Shown: one piece after another, positions 1-5,785 of the stretch | How positions within the stretch are numbered: position 1 is the first letter of the stretch | How the letters are laid out: every line of letters begins with the position of its first letter | From: CAZCCC01 sp964497245 | GTDB taxonomy: Bacteria > Patescibacteriota > Patescibacteriia > Buchananbacterales > UBA6539 | Direction of reading: 5' to 3' | DNA: 31,969 bases | Assembly: GCA_964497245.1 (NCBI GenBank) | Contig: CAZCCC010000013.1 | Span: forward strand, 1 to 31,969 | Position numbers and translations under genes: made by a program | The notes under the pieces: model-generated | The model's input: only the letters and a program-made list of their open reading frames with translations | The model's database searches: none | What the model was told of the DNA's origin: nothing

Positions 1-37
1 AAAAATGGAAGAGGGGCTGGGGGTGAATTCCATTTTT
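1..37 (-). terminator. Terminator after the restriction-modification operon
   Basis: A 10-bp inverted repeat (AAAAATGGAA at 1-10 and TTCCATTTTT at 28-37) encloses a C-rich loop when read leftward, and the 3' arm ends in five Ts. It lies just past the stop of the first methyltransferase, so it probably ends the leftward operon. The window begins here, so more of the T-tract cannot be seen. Confidence 0.6.
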
Positions 38-46
38 CAAAACTCC

Positions 47-1114
47 TTATTTACATTCAACATAATGTAAGTACTCAACTACTGAATTTGCTGTATGATT
101 TCTATTTTCGGTTTTATCTGCCTTAAACCTACTATATTCTTTTTTGAATATTCCATATTTACCTCTTTTAGACATAATTGTTTTTACTTCTTCTTCTGTC
201 ATCAAACCTTCATTGTTATAACTCAGAAAAATAAATTTAACATTCGCATTTTGAATTATATTATCAAAAGATTGTAAAACTTCTTTTTTCTGTGAAAATT
301 TTGATTTTTGGTTAGAATAATCTCTAAGTCCAGTTTTTCCTTTGATTTTTGGATTATCATATTTAGCAATAGTTTCCAATATATGATAATTTGGAGCATA
401 TTGTCTGTGATTATATGGCGGGTCAAGATATAAAACCTCTCCTTGCACTGTTTTAACTAAAGTTTCAATATCTTCATTATAAACATCATGCTCATTATCA
501 TTGAGTACAAAATTTGCTGGTTTCATTAAAAATTCTTGTTGTGCTGATTTTTTTAATTGTTTCAAAAAAGCACCATAGACAGAAGCTGTGTTTGCTACTT
601 TATCTATATTTTCAAGAAGAGTGGCAAGTAAAAAATAATATTCATTATCATTTATTTTATTTTCATTTTTCCATTCTTCAATTTTTTCTCTTATTGTATC
701 TACCTTTTTACCGTTTTCATCAGAAAAATATTGTCTTTGAAATTCTTGTTTTTTAGTACCACCTAAACAATAATTTTTATAAATAAAACCTTTTTTTAGC
801 TTTAAATTATCTAAAAAATTACAAACAAAATCATCTCTTTTTTTATAATCAATATTTTTCAAATTTTCTAAGTCATTTTCTAATCCTATAAATTTTAAAA
901 TTTTATGATTTTCAATATAATTTTTATTAAGAACAAAGCTATAATATTGCAAATCATTAGCAATAACTTTGTGTCCTTTACTCTTAAAATGCTGTCCGAC
1001 AATTCCAGTTCCAGCAAACAAATCTAAAAAAGTAAAATCTTTTTTACCAACCACTTGATAAATTGATTTTTCTAAAAATTCTAAAAGTGATTTTTTTGAT
1101 CCAATATAATTCAT
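47..1114 (-). CDS. D12-class (Dam-like) adenine-specific DNA methyltransferase
   Basis: This is a probable N6-adenine DNA methyltransferase of the D12 class (MethyltransfD12 family), which transfers a methyl group from S-adenosylmethionine to adenine in a short target. It opens with NYIGSKKSLLEFL, the motif X region that begins Dam-like enzymes. Motif I, FLDLFAGTGIVG, follows at about residue 30, and the catalytic DPPY motif (YLDPPYNHRQY) lies near residue 230. I prefer the ATG at 1114 (355 aa). A longer reading from 1144 would overlap the upstream gene by 28 bp, whereas the start at 1114 leaves 2 bp and begins directly at the conserved motif. It is the last gene of a three-gene leftward operon with a nuclease-like gene and a second methyltransferase, so it probably protects host DNA from the cognate endonuclease. 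The recognition sequence cannot be read from the protein. Confidence 0.88.
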   Translation of the reverse strand: MNYIGSKKSLLEFLEKSIYQVVGKKDFTFLDLFAGTGIVGQHFKSKGHKVIANDLQYYSFVLNKNYIENHKILKFIGLENDLENLKNIDYKKRDDFVCNFLDNLKLKKGFIYKNYCLGGTKKQEFQRQYFSDENGKKVDTIREKIEEWKNENKINDNEYYFLLATLLENIDKVANTASVYGAFLKQLKKSAQQEFLMKPANFVLNDNEHDVYNEDIETLVKTVQGEVLYLDPPYNHRQYAPNYHILETIAKYDNPKIKGKTGLRDYSNQKSKFSQKKEVLQSFDNIIQNANVKFIFLSYNNEGLMTEEEVKTIMSKRGKYGIFKKEYSRFKADKTENRNHTANSVVEYLHYVECK

Positions 1115-1116
1115 AG

Positions 1117-2022
1117 TTAGTTCTTTAATAGAATTATAAAACAATTAACCTTGTAGGTTTTAACTTTTTCAGTAGGTTTTCCCTTATTATGTGTATATTC
1201 AAAATTTATTTCTAAAGGATTTTCTAAATCAGTTTGCTCAATAATATTTGCAATCTTTTCTATTGAAACATCTTCATCAAGATATACAACTAGTAATCTG
1301 CTGTCGGCACCAAATCTGCCTTCGTCTTGATATTTATAAAGATATTCAGCTACTTTGTGAGGATTTTGAACTGCATAATCTTTCCAATTTTCTCCGAAAT
1401 CTCTTTTAAATTCATTTGTTGGACTTTTAGCAACCTTTTGATCAAATGAAATTCCATTTATAAAAAAATCCACACCTCTTCTATGATTTAGTGTTGGTAA
1501 AATATTTTTATTTTTTTCAAAAATTAAAGTTTCAATAAAATCGTTTCTTACAGTATTTATTTCTTTAATTCTTCTATATTTTACAGCTGCATGTTTTACT
1601 TTTTCGTCTTTTTGAAACCCATCAGAATTTTCAGCATTTAACCTTTGTACAAAGCCGTCAAAATCTCCTTGTGAAAATGGCCATGCAATATTTCCTAATT
1701 TTAATCTTTTCCATTCTCCAAGTAAAACATTCATTGTTGAATAAGAATCTTTACCACTTTTATATTTTTCAGTTTGACTAAATAACTCTCTTATAATTGA
1801 TTCACCATTTTCAAAATCCCAAAATTCAACAATTTTTGCCCATAAGCCTTTTGTATCTAAATCTAAGACAATCTTTCCTGCATTTTTACCTCTTGTTATT
1901 TCCCTAACTGGTAAATCAAATTGTTTCTTTTTTTGTAATGTTAATAAAAAATTTTCAGCATTTTCTTTATTTCCAAAAATTTTTTTAGCAGTATCTGTAG
2001 AAAAATTATTTTTTAAATTCAT
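1117..2022 (-). CDS. Putative type II restriction endonuclease (PD-(D/E)XK-like)
   Basis: This 301-aa protein is not a family I recognise by sequence. Its position between two DNA methyltransferase genes, with 2-3 bp gaps on both sides, makes a restriction endonuclease the most likely role. In its second half, the run GVDFFINGISFDQKVA has an acidic residue, then about ten residues, then D-Q-K. That spacing fits the metal-binding core of PD-(D/E)XK nucleases, with DQK in place of the usual EXK. The N-terminal half (about residues 1-150) is charged and rich in Trp and Lys and may carry target recognition. No Shine-Dalgarno sequence precedes the ATG, so translation is probably coupled to the upstream methyltransferase. 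The nuclease call is inference from context plus one motif. Confidence 0.6.
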   Translation of the reverse strand: MNLKNNFSTDTAKKIFGNKENAENFLLTLQKKKQFDLPVREITRGKNAGKIVLDLDTKGLWAKIVEFWDFENGESIIRELFSQTEKYKSGKDSYSTMNVLLGEWKRLKLGNIAWPFSQGDFDGFVQRLNAENSDGFQKDEKVKHAAVKYRRIKEINTVRNDFIETLIFEKNKNILPTLNHRRGVDFFINGISFDQKVAKSPTNEFKRDFGENWKDYAVQNPHKVAEYLYKYQDEGRFGADSRLLVVYLDEDVSIEKIANIIEQTDLENPLEINFEYTHNKGKPTEKVKTYKVNCFIILLKN

Positions 2023-2025
2023 AGC

Positions 2026-2808
2026 TTAGTTTTTAAAAATAAAAATGTATTCATGTTTAAATATGTAATAATCACTCGATAAAGCTCTATATCTCCAAAT
2101 TCCTTCTTTATTCATCTTCGCTCTATTTCCTTCCATATTTTTAACTATAACTGACTTTAATGTCATCCCAAGTTTTTGAGCTTCATTCATACAATAAAAT
2201 CCAAGAGGAATCCATTGTCCCGATGAATATTTATCTCCAATTACTATTGCTAAATACCCATCTTTCTTCATTATACCTTTTGTATTCTGTAATACCAAAC
2301 TAAAACTTTCTAAAAATTCTTTTAAGGATTTTTTGTTTGATAAATCATTTTCTAAATTGCTAAATTTTAGTATATCTGCATAAGGAGGATGTAAAATAGC
2401 AAGCTGTACTTTATTTTGTTTTTTATCTTTCAAAAATGTATTTATTTCTTCAAAAGTTTCTTTTTTTGTACTATCTCCACAAAATATATTAGAAACTTTA
2501 TCTGTTTTATCTAGATTGTTTTGAACTTTTTGAACTAATTCATTTTGTATTTCTACACCAATAAAGTTTCTTTTTAGTGTTTCGCACTCATAAGCCGTTG
2601 TTCCACTTCCTAAAAATGGATCAAATACTAAATCATTTTCTTTAGAGTATCTTAAAATTAGTTGATGAGGTATTTGTGGGACAAAATTTCCATGATAAAA
2701 ATTACTGTGTTTTCCCCTTTTATCTCTTTCATTGATTATCCAAAGACTATCAGTCCAAACATCTGATTCTTTCCAGTTTTCTAGGTCTATATCATTAAAT
2801 TTTGGCAT
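2026..2808 (-). CDS. Site-specific DNA methyltransferase (N4/N6 type) with HPPY catalytic motif
   Basis: This 260-aa protein is a probable amino-DNA methyltransferase (N6_N4_Mtase-like). A PHQLILRYS segment fits motif X, and FDPFLGSGTT near residue 62 is the AdoMet-binding motif I of this family. LHPPYADILKFS near residue 140 is the motif IV position. The order X, I, IV is visible. The catalytic tetrapeptide is HPPY rather than the commoner (D/N/S)PP(Y/F), a substitution compatible with activity but worth noting. It is the first gene of the leftward restriction-modification operon, 3 bp before the endonuclease candidate, and has its own promoter. It differs in class from the other methyltransferase of the operon, as in systems where two enzymes modify the two strands of an asymmetric site. 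Whether it makes m6A or m4C cannot be decided here. Confidence 0.85.
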   Translation of the reverse strand: MPKFNDIDLENWKESDVWTDSLWIINERDKRGKHSNFYHGNFVPQIPHQLILRYSKENDLVFDPFLGSGTTAYECETLKRNFIGVEIQNELVQKVQNNLDKTDKVSNIFCGDSTKKETFEEINTFLKDKKQNKVQLAILHPPYADILKFSNLENDLSNKKSLKEFLESFSLVLQNTKGIMKKDGYLAIVIGDKYSSGQWIPLGFYCMNEAQKLGMTLKSVIVKNMEGNRAKMNKEGIWRYRALSSDYYIFKHEYIFIFKN

Positions 2809-2837
2809 GATAATTCTTTATTAAAATAGATAAATTT

Positions 2838-2865
2838 ATAATACTTAAACAATAACAATTTTCAA
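2838..2865 (-). promoter_or_regulatory. Promoter of the restriction-modification operon
   Basis: Read leftward, TTGAAA (complement of 2860-2865) and TATTAT (complement of 2838-2843) are separated by 16 bp, and the ATG of the first methyltransferase is 30 bp beyond the -10 box. This is a good sigma70-like match. No C-protein-type operator repeat was seen. Confidence 0.55.
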
Positions 2866-3001
2866 TCAATTAAAATCGTTTTCGGAGCGATAGCGGAGAA
2901 AACACCTTATACCCCCCTCTTTAAAAAATTAAAAAAATCAAATTCCTTATTTCTTAAAGCTCACCAAAAACATTTCAATTAACAAATTTTTCAAAAATAT
3001 G
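2866..3001. other. Gene-free stretch upstream of the RM operon
   Basis: No open reading frame or RNA gene is recognisable between the RM promoter and the recombination-site-like element. It contains a small inverted repeat, GTTTTC/GAAAAC, around a G-rich loop at about 2879-2905, and otherwise AT-rich sequence. With what follows, the whole gene-free stretch runs from 2809 to 3363. The rest of it holds the attC-like element, one arm of the nested inverted repeats and the promoter of the small cysteine-rich gene. Confidence 0.5.
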
Positions 3002-3173
3002 TCGCCTAACGTATCCGAGTATGCGAAGTTCGCTTTTCGAGTTTATTGATTATTATTTGAATTATCTAGTTACTATTTTAGTTGATTTTCGCTTAAATTA
3101 CCACCAAAAGAAGAAAAGCGAATTTGGGAAAAAGGCGAGCTGAGCCTTTTTCCGCATACTCGGTGTTAGGCGA
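3002..3173 (-). repeat. attC-like palindromic recombination site
   Basis: This 172-bp element is bounded by TCGCCTAAC (3002-3010) and its complement GTTAGGCGA (3165-3173). Just inside them lie CCGAGTATGCG (3015-3025) and the complementary CGCATACTCGG (3153-3163). Further in, TTCGCTTTTC (3029-3038) pairs with GAAAAGCGAA (3113-3122), and a separate small hairpin sits at 3129-3151. The outer boxes fit the integron consensus RYYYAAC and GTTRRRY, and the two inner blocks occupy the position of the L boxes. The unpaired spacers between boxes are unequal (4 and 1 nt), and the element is somewhat longer than most attC sites, so the assignment is structural analogy rather than proof. Orientation is given for cassettes reading away from the recombinase. 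Confidence 0.55.
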
Positions 3174-3336
3174 GGGTGAGCGGAACGGAGTGGAACGAAA
3201 GCGCAGCGCCCCCTTGAGTTTTAAAGAAATATTTTTGTTATTTTTGGCTTATTATAGCTAAAATTTGTTAGTCGCTATTGACTTATTTTTAGAAATATGC
3301 TATATTTAATAATCAAGATTTTTTGGCAAAGAAAAA
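3165..3336. repeat. Left arm of nested inverted repeats around the small cysteine-rich gene
   Basis: Three blocks in this arm recur as exact reverse complements on the far side of the gene. They are a 9-bp block at 3165-3173 (partner 3736-3744), a 27-bp block at 3219-3245 (partner 3707-3733) and a 20-bp block at 3317-3336 (partner 3680-3699). The order is mirrored. The left arm carries extra sequence between blocks: 45 nt of G-rich DNA, and 71 nt containing the promoter. Confidence 0.85.
3278..3306 (+). promoter_or_regulatory. Promoter of the small cysteine-rich gene
   Basis: TTGACT (3278-3283) and TATATT (3301-3306) are separated by exactly 17 bp. Transcription would start near 3313, just before the 20-bp inverted repeat at 3317-3336, so an inversion across that repeat would detach the gene from this promoter. 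Confidence 0.7.
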
Positions 3337-3363
3337 GTACATTCAATAATAGGAGGTAAAAAA

Positions 3364-3621
3364 ATGAACAAGGAAAAAAGATGTCATGATTGCGGAGTAA
3401 AAATCGGTGAATTTCATGAGCCAGGATGTGACTGGGAAGAATGTCCGTTTTGCCACGGTCAACTCCTATCCTGCGACTGTTGCTACGAACATCTCGGGCT
3501 TGATCCCGAACAGGAACCGACCTATTCGGAAGGCCTGAACGATGAGCAGTCCGAAGCGTGGGACAAAATCTTACGCGAGAAAGGGTTAATACCCTATGGC
3601 AGTGAGACTCGCTTCGATTAA
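3364..3621 (+). CDS. Small cysteine-rich (zinc-ribbon-like) protein, cassette gene
   Basis: This 85-aa protein has CHDCGVKIGEFHEPGCDWEE followed by CPFCHGQLLSCDCC. The CxxC pairs and nearby His and Cys residues suggest one or two structural zinc sites in the first 40 residues. The C-terminal half is acidic and lacks a known motif. The pattern (CG-V-GE-H-PGCD-E-CPFC-GQL-SC-C) resembles a widespread family of small uncharacterised bacterial proteins, but I cannot assign a function. It has a strong ribosome-binding site (AGGAGGT, 7 bp before ATG), its own promoter and a perfect hairpin terminator. Codon use is visibly richer in G and C than in the adjacent genes, which suggests recent acquisition. 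It lies between two copies of a recombination-site motif next to a tyrosine recombinase and is therefore probably mobile cargo. Confidence 0.8.
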   Translation: MNKEKRCHDCGVKIGEFHEPGCDWEECPFCHGQLLSCDCCYEHLGLDPEQEPTYSEGLNDEQSEAWDKILREKGLIPYGSETRFD

Positions 3622-3649
3622 CGACTAACGACGCAATCTTCGTTCCACC

Positions 3650-3684
3650 AAAGACCTTTCTGGAATTCCAGAAAGGTCTTTTTT
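3650..3684 (+). terminator. Perfect-palindrome terminator of the cassette gene
   Basis: A 32-bp perfect palindrome centred on GGAATTCC (3650-3681) is followed by a run of Ts to 3684. It lies 28 bp after the stop codon of the small cysteine-rich gene and overlaps the start of the 20-bp inverted repeat at 3680. Confidence 0.9.
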
Positions 3685-3744
3685 CTTTGCCAAAAAATCG
3701 TTCGGAAAAAATAACAAAAATATTTCTTTAAAATTTCGCCTAAC
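3680..3744. repeat. Right arm of nested inverted repeats
   Basis: This compact arm carries the complements of the 20-bp (3680-3699), 27-bp (3707-3733) and 9-bp (3736-3744) blocks of the left arm, separated by only 7 and 2 nt. It joins the cassette terminator to the attI-like site. Confidence 0.85.
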
Positions 3745-3761
3745 TTCTTTTATGCGAAGTT
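3736..3761 (-). repeat. attI-like / second recombination-site motif next to the recombinase
   Basis: TCGCCTAAC (3736-3744), 6 nt, then TATGCGAAGTT (3751-3761) repeats in direct orientation the left end of the attC-like element (TCGCCTAAC at 3002-3010, 9 nt, TATGCGAAGTT at 3020-3030). The motif also contains inverted half-sites AACTTC and GAAGTT around an 8-bp centre (3742-3761), the usual geometry of a tyrosine-recombinase core site. It sits 2 bp from the recombinase promoter. Recombination between the two direct copies would release a circle of about 734 bp carrying the small cysteine-rich gene. Confidence 0.55.
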
Positions 3762-3762
3762 G

Positions 3763-3791
3763 TTGACTTTTATATATAAATTAGCTAATAT
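3763..3791 (+). promoter_or_regulatory. Promoter of the tyrosine recombinase
   Basis: TTGACT (3763-3768) and TAATAT (3786-3791) are separated by 17 bp. The predicted start of transcription near 3798 leaves a leader of about 54 nt. The -35 box nearly abuts the recombination-site motif, so recombinase bound there could repress its own promoter. Confidence 0.7.
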
Positions 3792-3800
3792 TTGATTATC

Positions 3801-3856
3801 AACATAGCGTATATAACAGGTTATATCCTTAATTATTAACCGAACAACGCTATGTT
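3801..3856 (+). promoter_or_regulatory. Inverted repeat over the recombinase start codon
   Basis: AACATAGCG (3801-3809) and CGCTATGTT (3848-3856) are perfect complements, and the second copy contains the recombinase ATG. Between them TATAAC-AG-GTTATA forms a smaller palindrome. In the mRNA the outer repeat would fold the start codon into a stem. As DNA it could be an operator. No Shine-Dalgarno sequence is present. Confidence 0.5.
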
Positions 3857-4730
3857 TTTTGATTTATCTCACACAAAAAGTGCTAAAAACTCTAAACACA
3901 ATAAGCTTGAAAGTGTTTTTATAAGGGGCTCTTTAAAAAGAGAGTTGGAAATACGTAATTTTAGCCCAAAAACCGTACAAGCCTACTTATATTATAATAC
4001 TGATTTAATCAGGCATTGTCAAAAAAATCCGGCATCAATTTCCGAGTCGGATATTAAAGATTATTTATGGAATTTATTGGATAACAGAAAGGTTTCTGCT
4101 TCAACTGCCAGGCTGGCTTTTAATGCCATAAAATTTTATTACCGCCAAGTTAAGAAAAGGCGGTTTTATTTTAATTTTCGTTTGCCAAAAGGTGAAAGTA
4201 AATTGCCGGTGGTTTTGTCAAAAGAAGAGGTAAGAAAACTTCTTAATTTAACAAACAATAAAAAATACAGATTAATTTTAGCATTGATGTATTCTGCAGG
4301 CCTGAGAGTTAGTGAGGTGGTAAAATTAAAAGCCGAAGATATTGATTTTGGTAATAATATATTATGGGTGAGACAAGGTAAAGGTAATAAAGATCGCCAG
4401 ACGATTATTTCGGAAAAATTGGTTTTTGATTTAAAAAATTTAGTTTTCCAAAAAAATAAGGGGCAATATTTGTTTTCCAATCAAAAATTAGTTGGCCATT
4501 TATCGGTCAGATCGGTGGAAAGTATTTTTCAAAAGTCGCTTCTTGATTCCGGTATAAAAAAACAGGCGACTTGTCATAGTCTGCGCCATAGTTTTGCCAC
4601 TCACTTACTTGAGGATGGAGTTGATATCCGCTATATTCAAACTCTCCTTGGTCATAAAAGTTTAATAACCACTCAGATTTACACCAAGGTAACTAATAAA
4701 TTTTTGAATCAAATCAAATCACCGTTCTAA
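3852..4730 (+). CDS. Tyrosine recombinase (Xer/integron-integrase-like)
   Basis: This 292-aa site-specific recombinase has an N-terminal SAM-like DNA-binding domain (about residues 25-105, SLKRELEIRNFSPKTVQAYL) and a C-terminal catalytic domain beginning KLPVVLSKEEVRKLL. The catalytic residues are visible: Arg in SAGLRVSEV, Lys in GKGNKDR, HSLRH, the second His in LLGHKS, and the nucleophilic Tyr in QIYTKV near residue 277. The protein joins and exchanges DNA at short inverted sites through a 3'-phosphotyrosine intermediate. The N-terminal domain reads like that of integron integrases, but the extra segment IntI proteins carry between the Lys and HxxR motifs is absent; here that stretch is short (QKNKGQYLFSNQKLVGHLSVRS). 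By that criterion it is a XerC/D-type enzyme. It reads away from an att-like site with cargo on the far side, as intI does. It ends directly against the repeat region. Confidence 0.9.
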   Translation: MFFDLSHTKSAKNSKHNKLESVFIRGSLKRELEIRNFSPKTVQAYLYYNTDLIRHCQKNPASISESDIKDYLWNLLDNRKVSASTARLAFNAIKFYYRQVKKRRFYFNFRLPKGESKLPVVLSKEEVRKLLNLTNNKKYRLILALMYSAGLRVSEVVKLKAEDIDFGNNILWVRQGKGNKDRQTIISEKLVFDLKNLVFQKNKGQYLFSNQKLVGHLSVRSVESIFQKSLLDSGIKKQATCHSLRHSFATHLLEDGVDIRYIQTLLGHKSLITTQIYTKVTNKFLNQIKSPF

Positions 4731-5044
4731 CTATTAATCATAATTTTATCTAATAATTCGTATATTCGTAAGATTCGTAATTCGTANNNNNNNNNNNNNN
4801 NNNNNNNNNNNNNNNNNNNNNNNNNNNNNNNNNNNNNNNNNNNNNNNNNNNNNNNNNNNNNNNNNNNNNNNNNNNNNNNNNNNNNNAGATTCGTAATTCG
4901 TAGAAAATATATGTTTTTAAGAAGGAAAGATTTAATTTATCTCATTTTAGTTATTAATCATAATTTTATCTAATAATTCGTATATTCGTAAGATTCGTAA
5001 TTCGTAGAAAATATATGTTTTTAAGAAGGAAAGATTTAATTTAT
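4731..5044 (+). repeat. About 104-bp repeats upstream of and into the GxxExxY gene
   Basis: The repeat has an AT-rich head (TTATTAATCATAATTTTATC), a stretch of TTCGTA-type words (ATTCGTATATTCGTAAGATT), and a tail beginning GAAAATATATGTTTTTAAG. One copy starts directly after the recombinase stop and runs into the N gap. Another emerges from the gap, and the last copy (from about 4950) enters the GxxExxY gene, supplying its start codon and first twelve or so codons before diverging at about 5045. The true copy number is unknown because of the gap. Confidence 0.85.
4787..4886. other. Assembly gap (100 N)
   Basis: Exactly 100 N bases lie inside the repeat, with the same TTCGTA-type sequence on both sides. 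This is the usual scaffolding placeholder where an assembler could not cross a tandem repeat, so the real distance and any genes within it are unknown. Confidence 0.98.
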
Positions 5045-5410
5045 CCCAAGCTAAGCTATAAAATTATTGGTATTGTATTTGACGTTTATAATGAGTTGGG
5101 TCCAGGGCATAAAGAAAAATATTACCAGCAAGCCATTAATATTGCTTTTAGGAATAATAATTTAAAATGTAAAAAAGAAATTTACATTCCAGTTGAGTAT
5201 AAAAATTTGAAAGTTGGTAAATATTTTTTAGATTTTTTAGTAGAGGATAAAATAATTTTAGAACTTAAAAGAGGCGATTATTTCCCGTCTGGTAATATAA
5301 AACAAATAAATTCTTATTTAAAAGCAACAGGATTAAAACTAGGCATTTTAATTAATTTTACCAATAGGGGTATAAAGTTTAAGCGAATAGTCAATATAAA
5401 TAATTCGTAA
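5015..5410 (+). CDS. GxxExxY-family protein, PD-(D/E)XK nuclease-like fold
   Basis: This 131-aa protein carries the name-giving motif GHKEKYY (within ELGPGHKEKYYQQAI, about residues 30-40) of the GxxExxY family (PDDEXK_3). The later FLDFLVEDKIILELKR, about residues 72-87, has the D, then E-L-K, spacing of a PD-(D/E)XK nuclease core. Length is normal for the family. The biological role of these proteins is unsettled; they occur widely as solitary ORFs and inserted in repeats. The ATG and first codons (MFLRRKDLIY) are encoded by the flanking repeat itself, and the stop codon lies in TTCGTA-type sequence that begins the downstream repeats. An AAGAAGG follows the start rather than preceding it, so no ribosome-binding site is evident. 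It probably moves or is duplicated with its repeats. Confidence 0.8.
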   Translation: MFLRRKDLIYPKLSYKIIGIVFDVYNELGPGHKEKYYQQAINIAFRNNNLKCKKEIYIPVEYKNLKVGKYFLDFLVEDKIILELKRGDYFPSGNIKQINSYLKATGLKLGILINFTNRGIKFKRIVNINNS

Positions 5411-5706
5411 TTCGGAGAAAATTAAGAAGGAAAGGTTTAATTTATCTCATTCTAGTTATTAATCATAATTTTATCTAATAATTCGTATATTCGTAAGATT
5501 CGTAATTCGTAGAAAATTAAGAAGGAAAGGTTTAATTTATCTCATTCTAGTTATTAATCATAATTTTATCTAATAATTCGTATATTCGTAAGATTCGTAA
5601 TTCGTAGAAAATTAAGAAGGAAAGGTTTAATTTATCTCATTCTAGTTATTAATCATAATTTTATCTAATAATTCGTATATTCGTAAGATTCGTAATTCGT
5701 AGAAAA
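5401..5706 (+). repeat. 95-bp tandem repeats downstream of the GxxExxY gene
   Basis: After a partial unit (about 5401-5454), two complete 95-bp units (5455-5549 and 5550-5644) and a truncated third (5645 to about 5706) follow head to tail with almost no differences. Compared with the upstream copies, each lacks 9 bp (ATATGTTTT) that contain the start codon of the GxxExxY gene, so these copies cannot start the protein. They end about 45 bp before the thrS-operon promoter. Confidence 0.92.
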
Positions 5707-5750
5707 TAAAATTAAGAGTTTTATAATTGCTTTCTTGTTTCATTGTTTTC

Positions 5751-5779
5751 TTGACATCATCCGCCATTGGCTTTATACT
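5751..5779 (+). promoter_or_regulatory. Promoter of the T-box/GNAT/thrS operon
   Basis: A perfect TTGACA (5751-5756) and TATACT (5774-5779) are separated by 17 bp. Transcription should begin at about 5786, at the foot of the first stem of the T-box leader. Confidence 0.85.
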
Positions 5780-5785
5780 ATAAAT

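Noticed and set aside
1114..1144. Upstream ATG at 1144 as the start of the D12 methyltransferase
   Set aside because: It would overlap the endonuclease gene by 28 bp and add ten unconserved residues. The ATG at 1114 begins exactly at the conserved NYIGSKK motif.
2879..2905. GTTTTC/GAAAAC hairpin as an RM-operon terminator or C-protein operator
   Set aside because: No T-run follows on either strand, and there is no second operator half-site or controller gene.
4731..5706. CRISPR array
   Set aside because: The repeat units are about 95-104 bp, contiguous and without unique spacers, and no cas genes are present.
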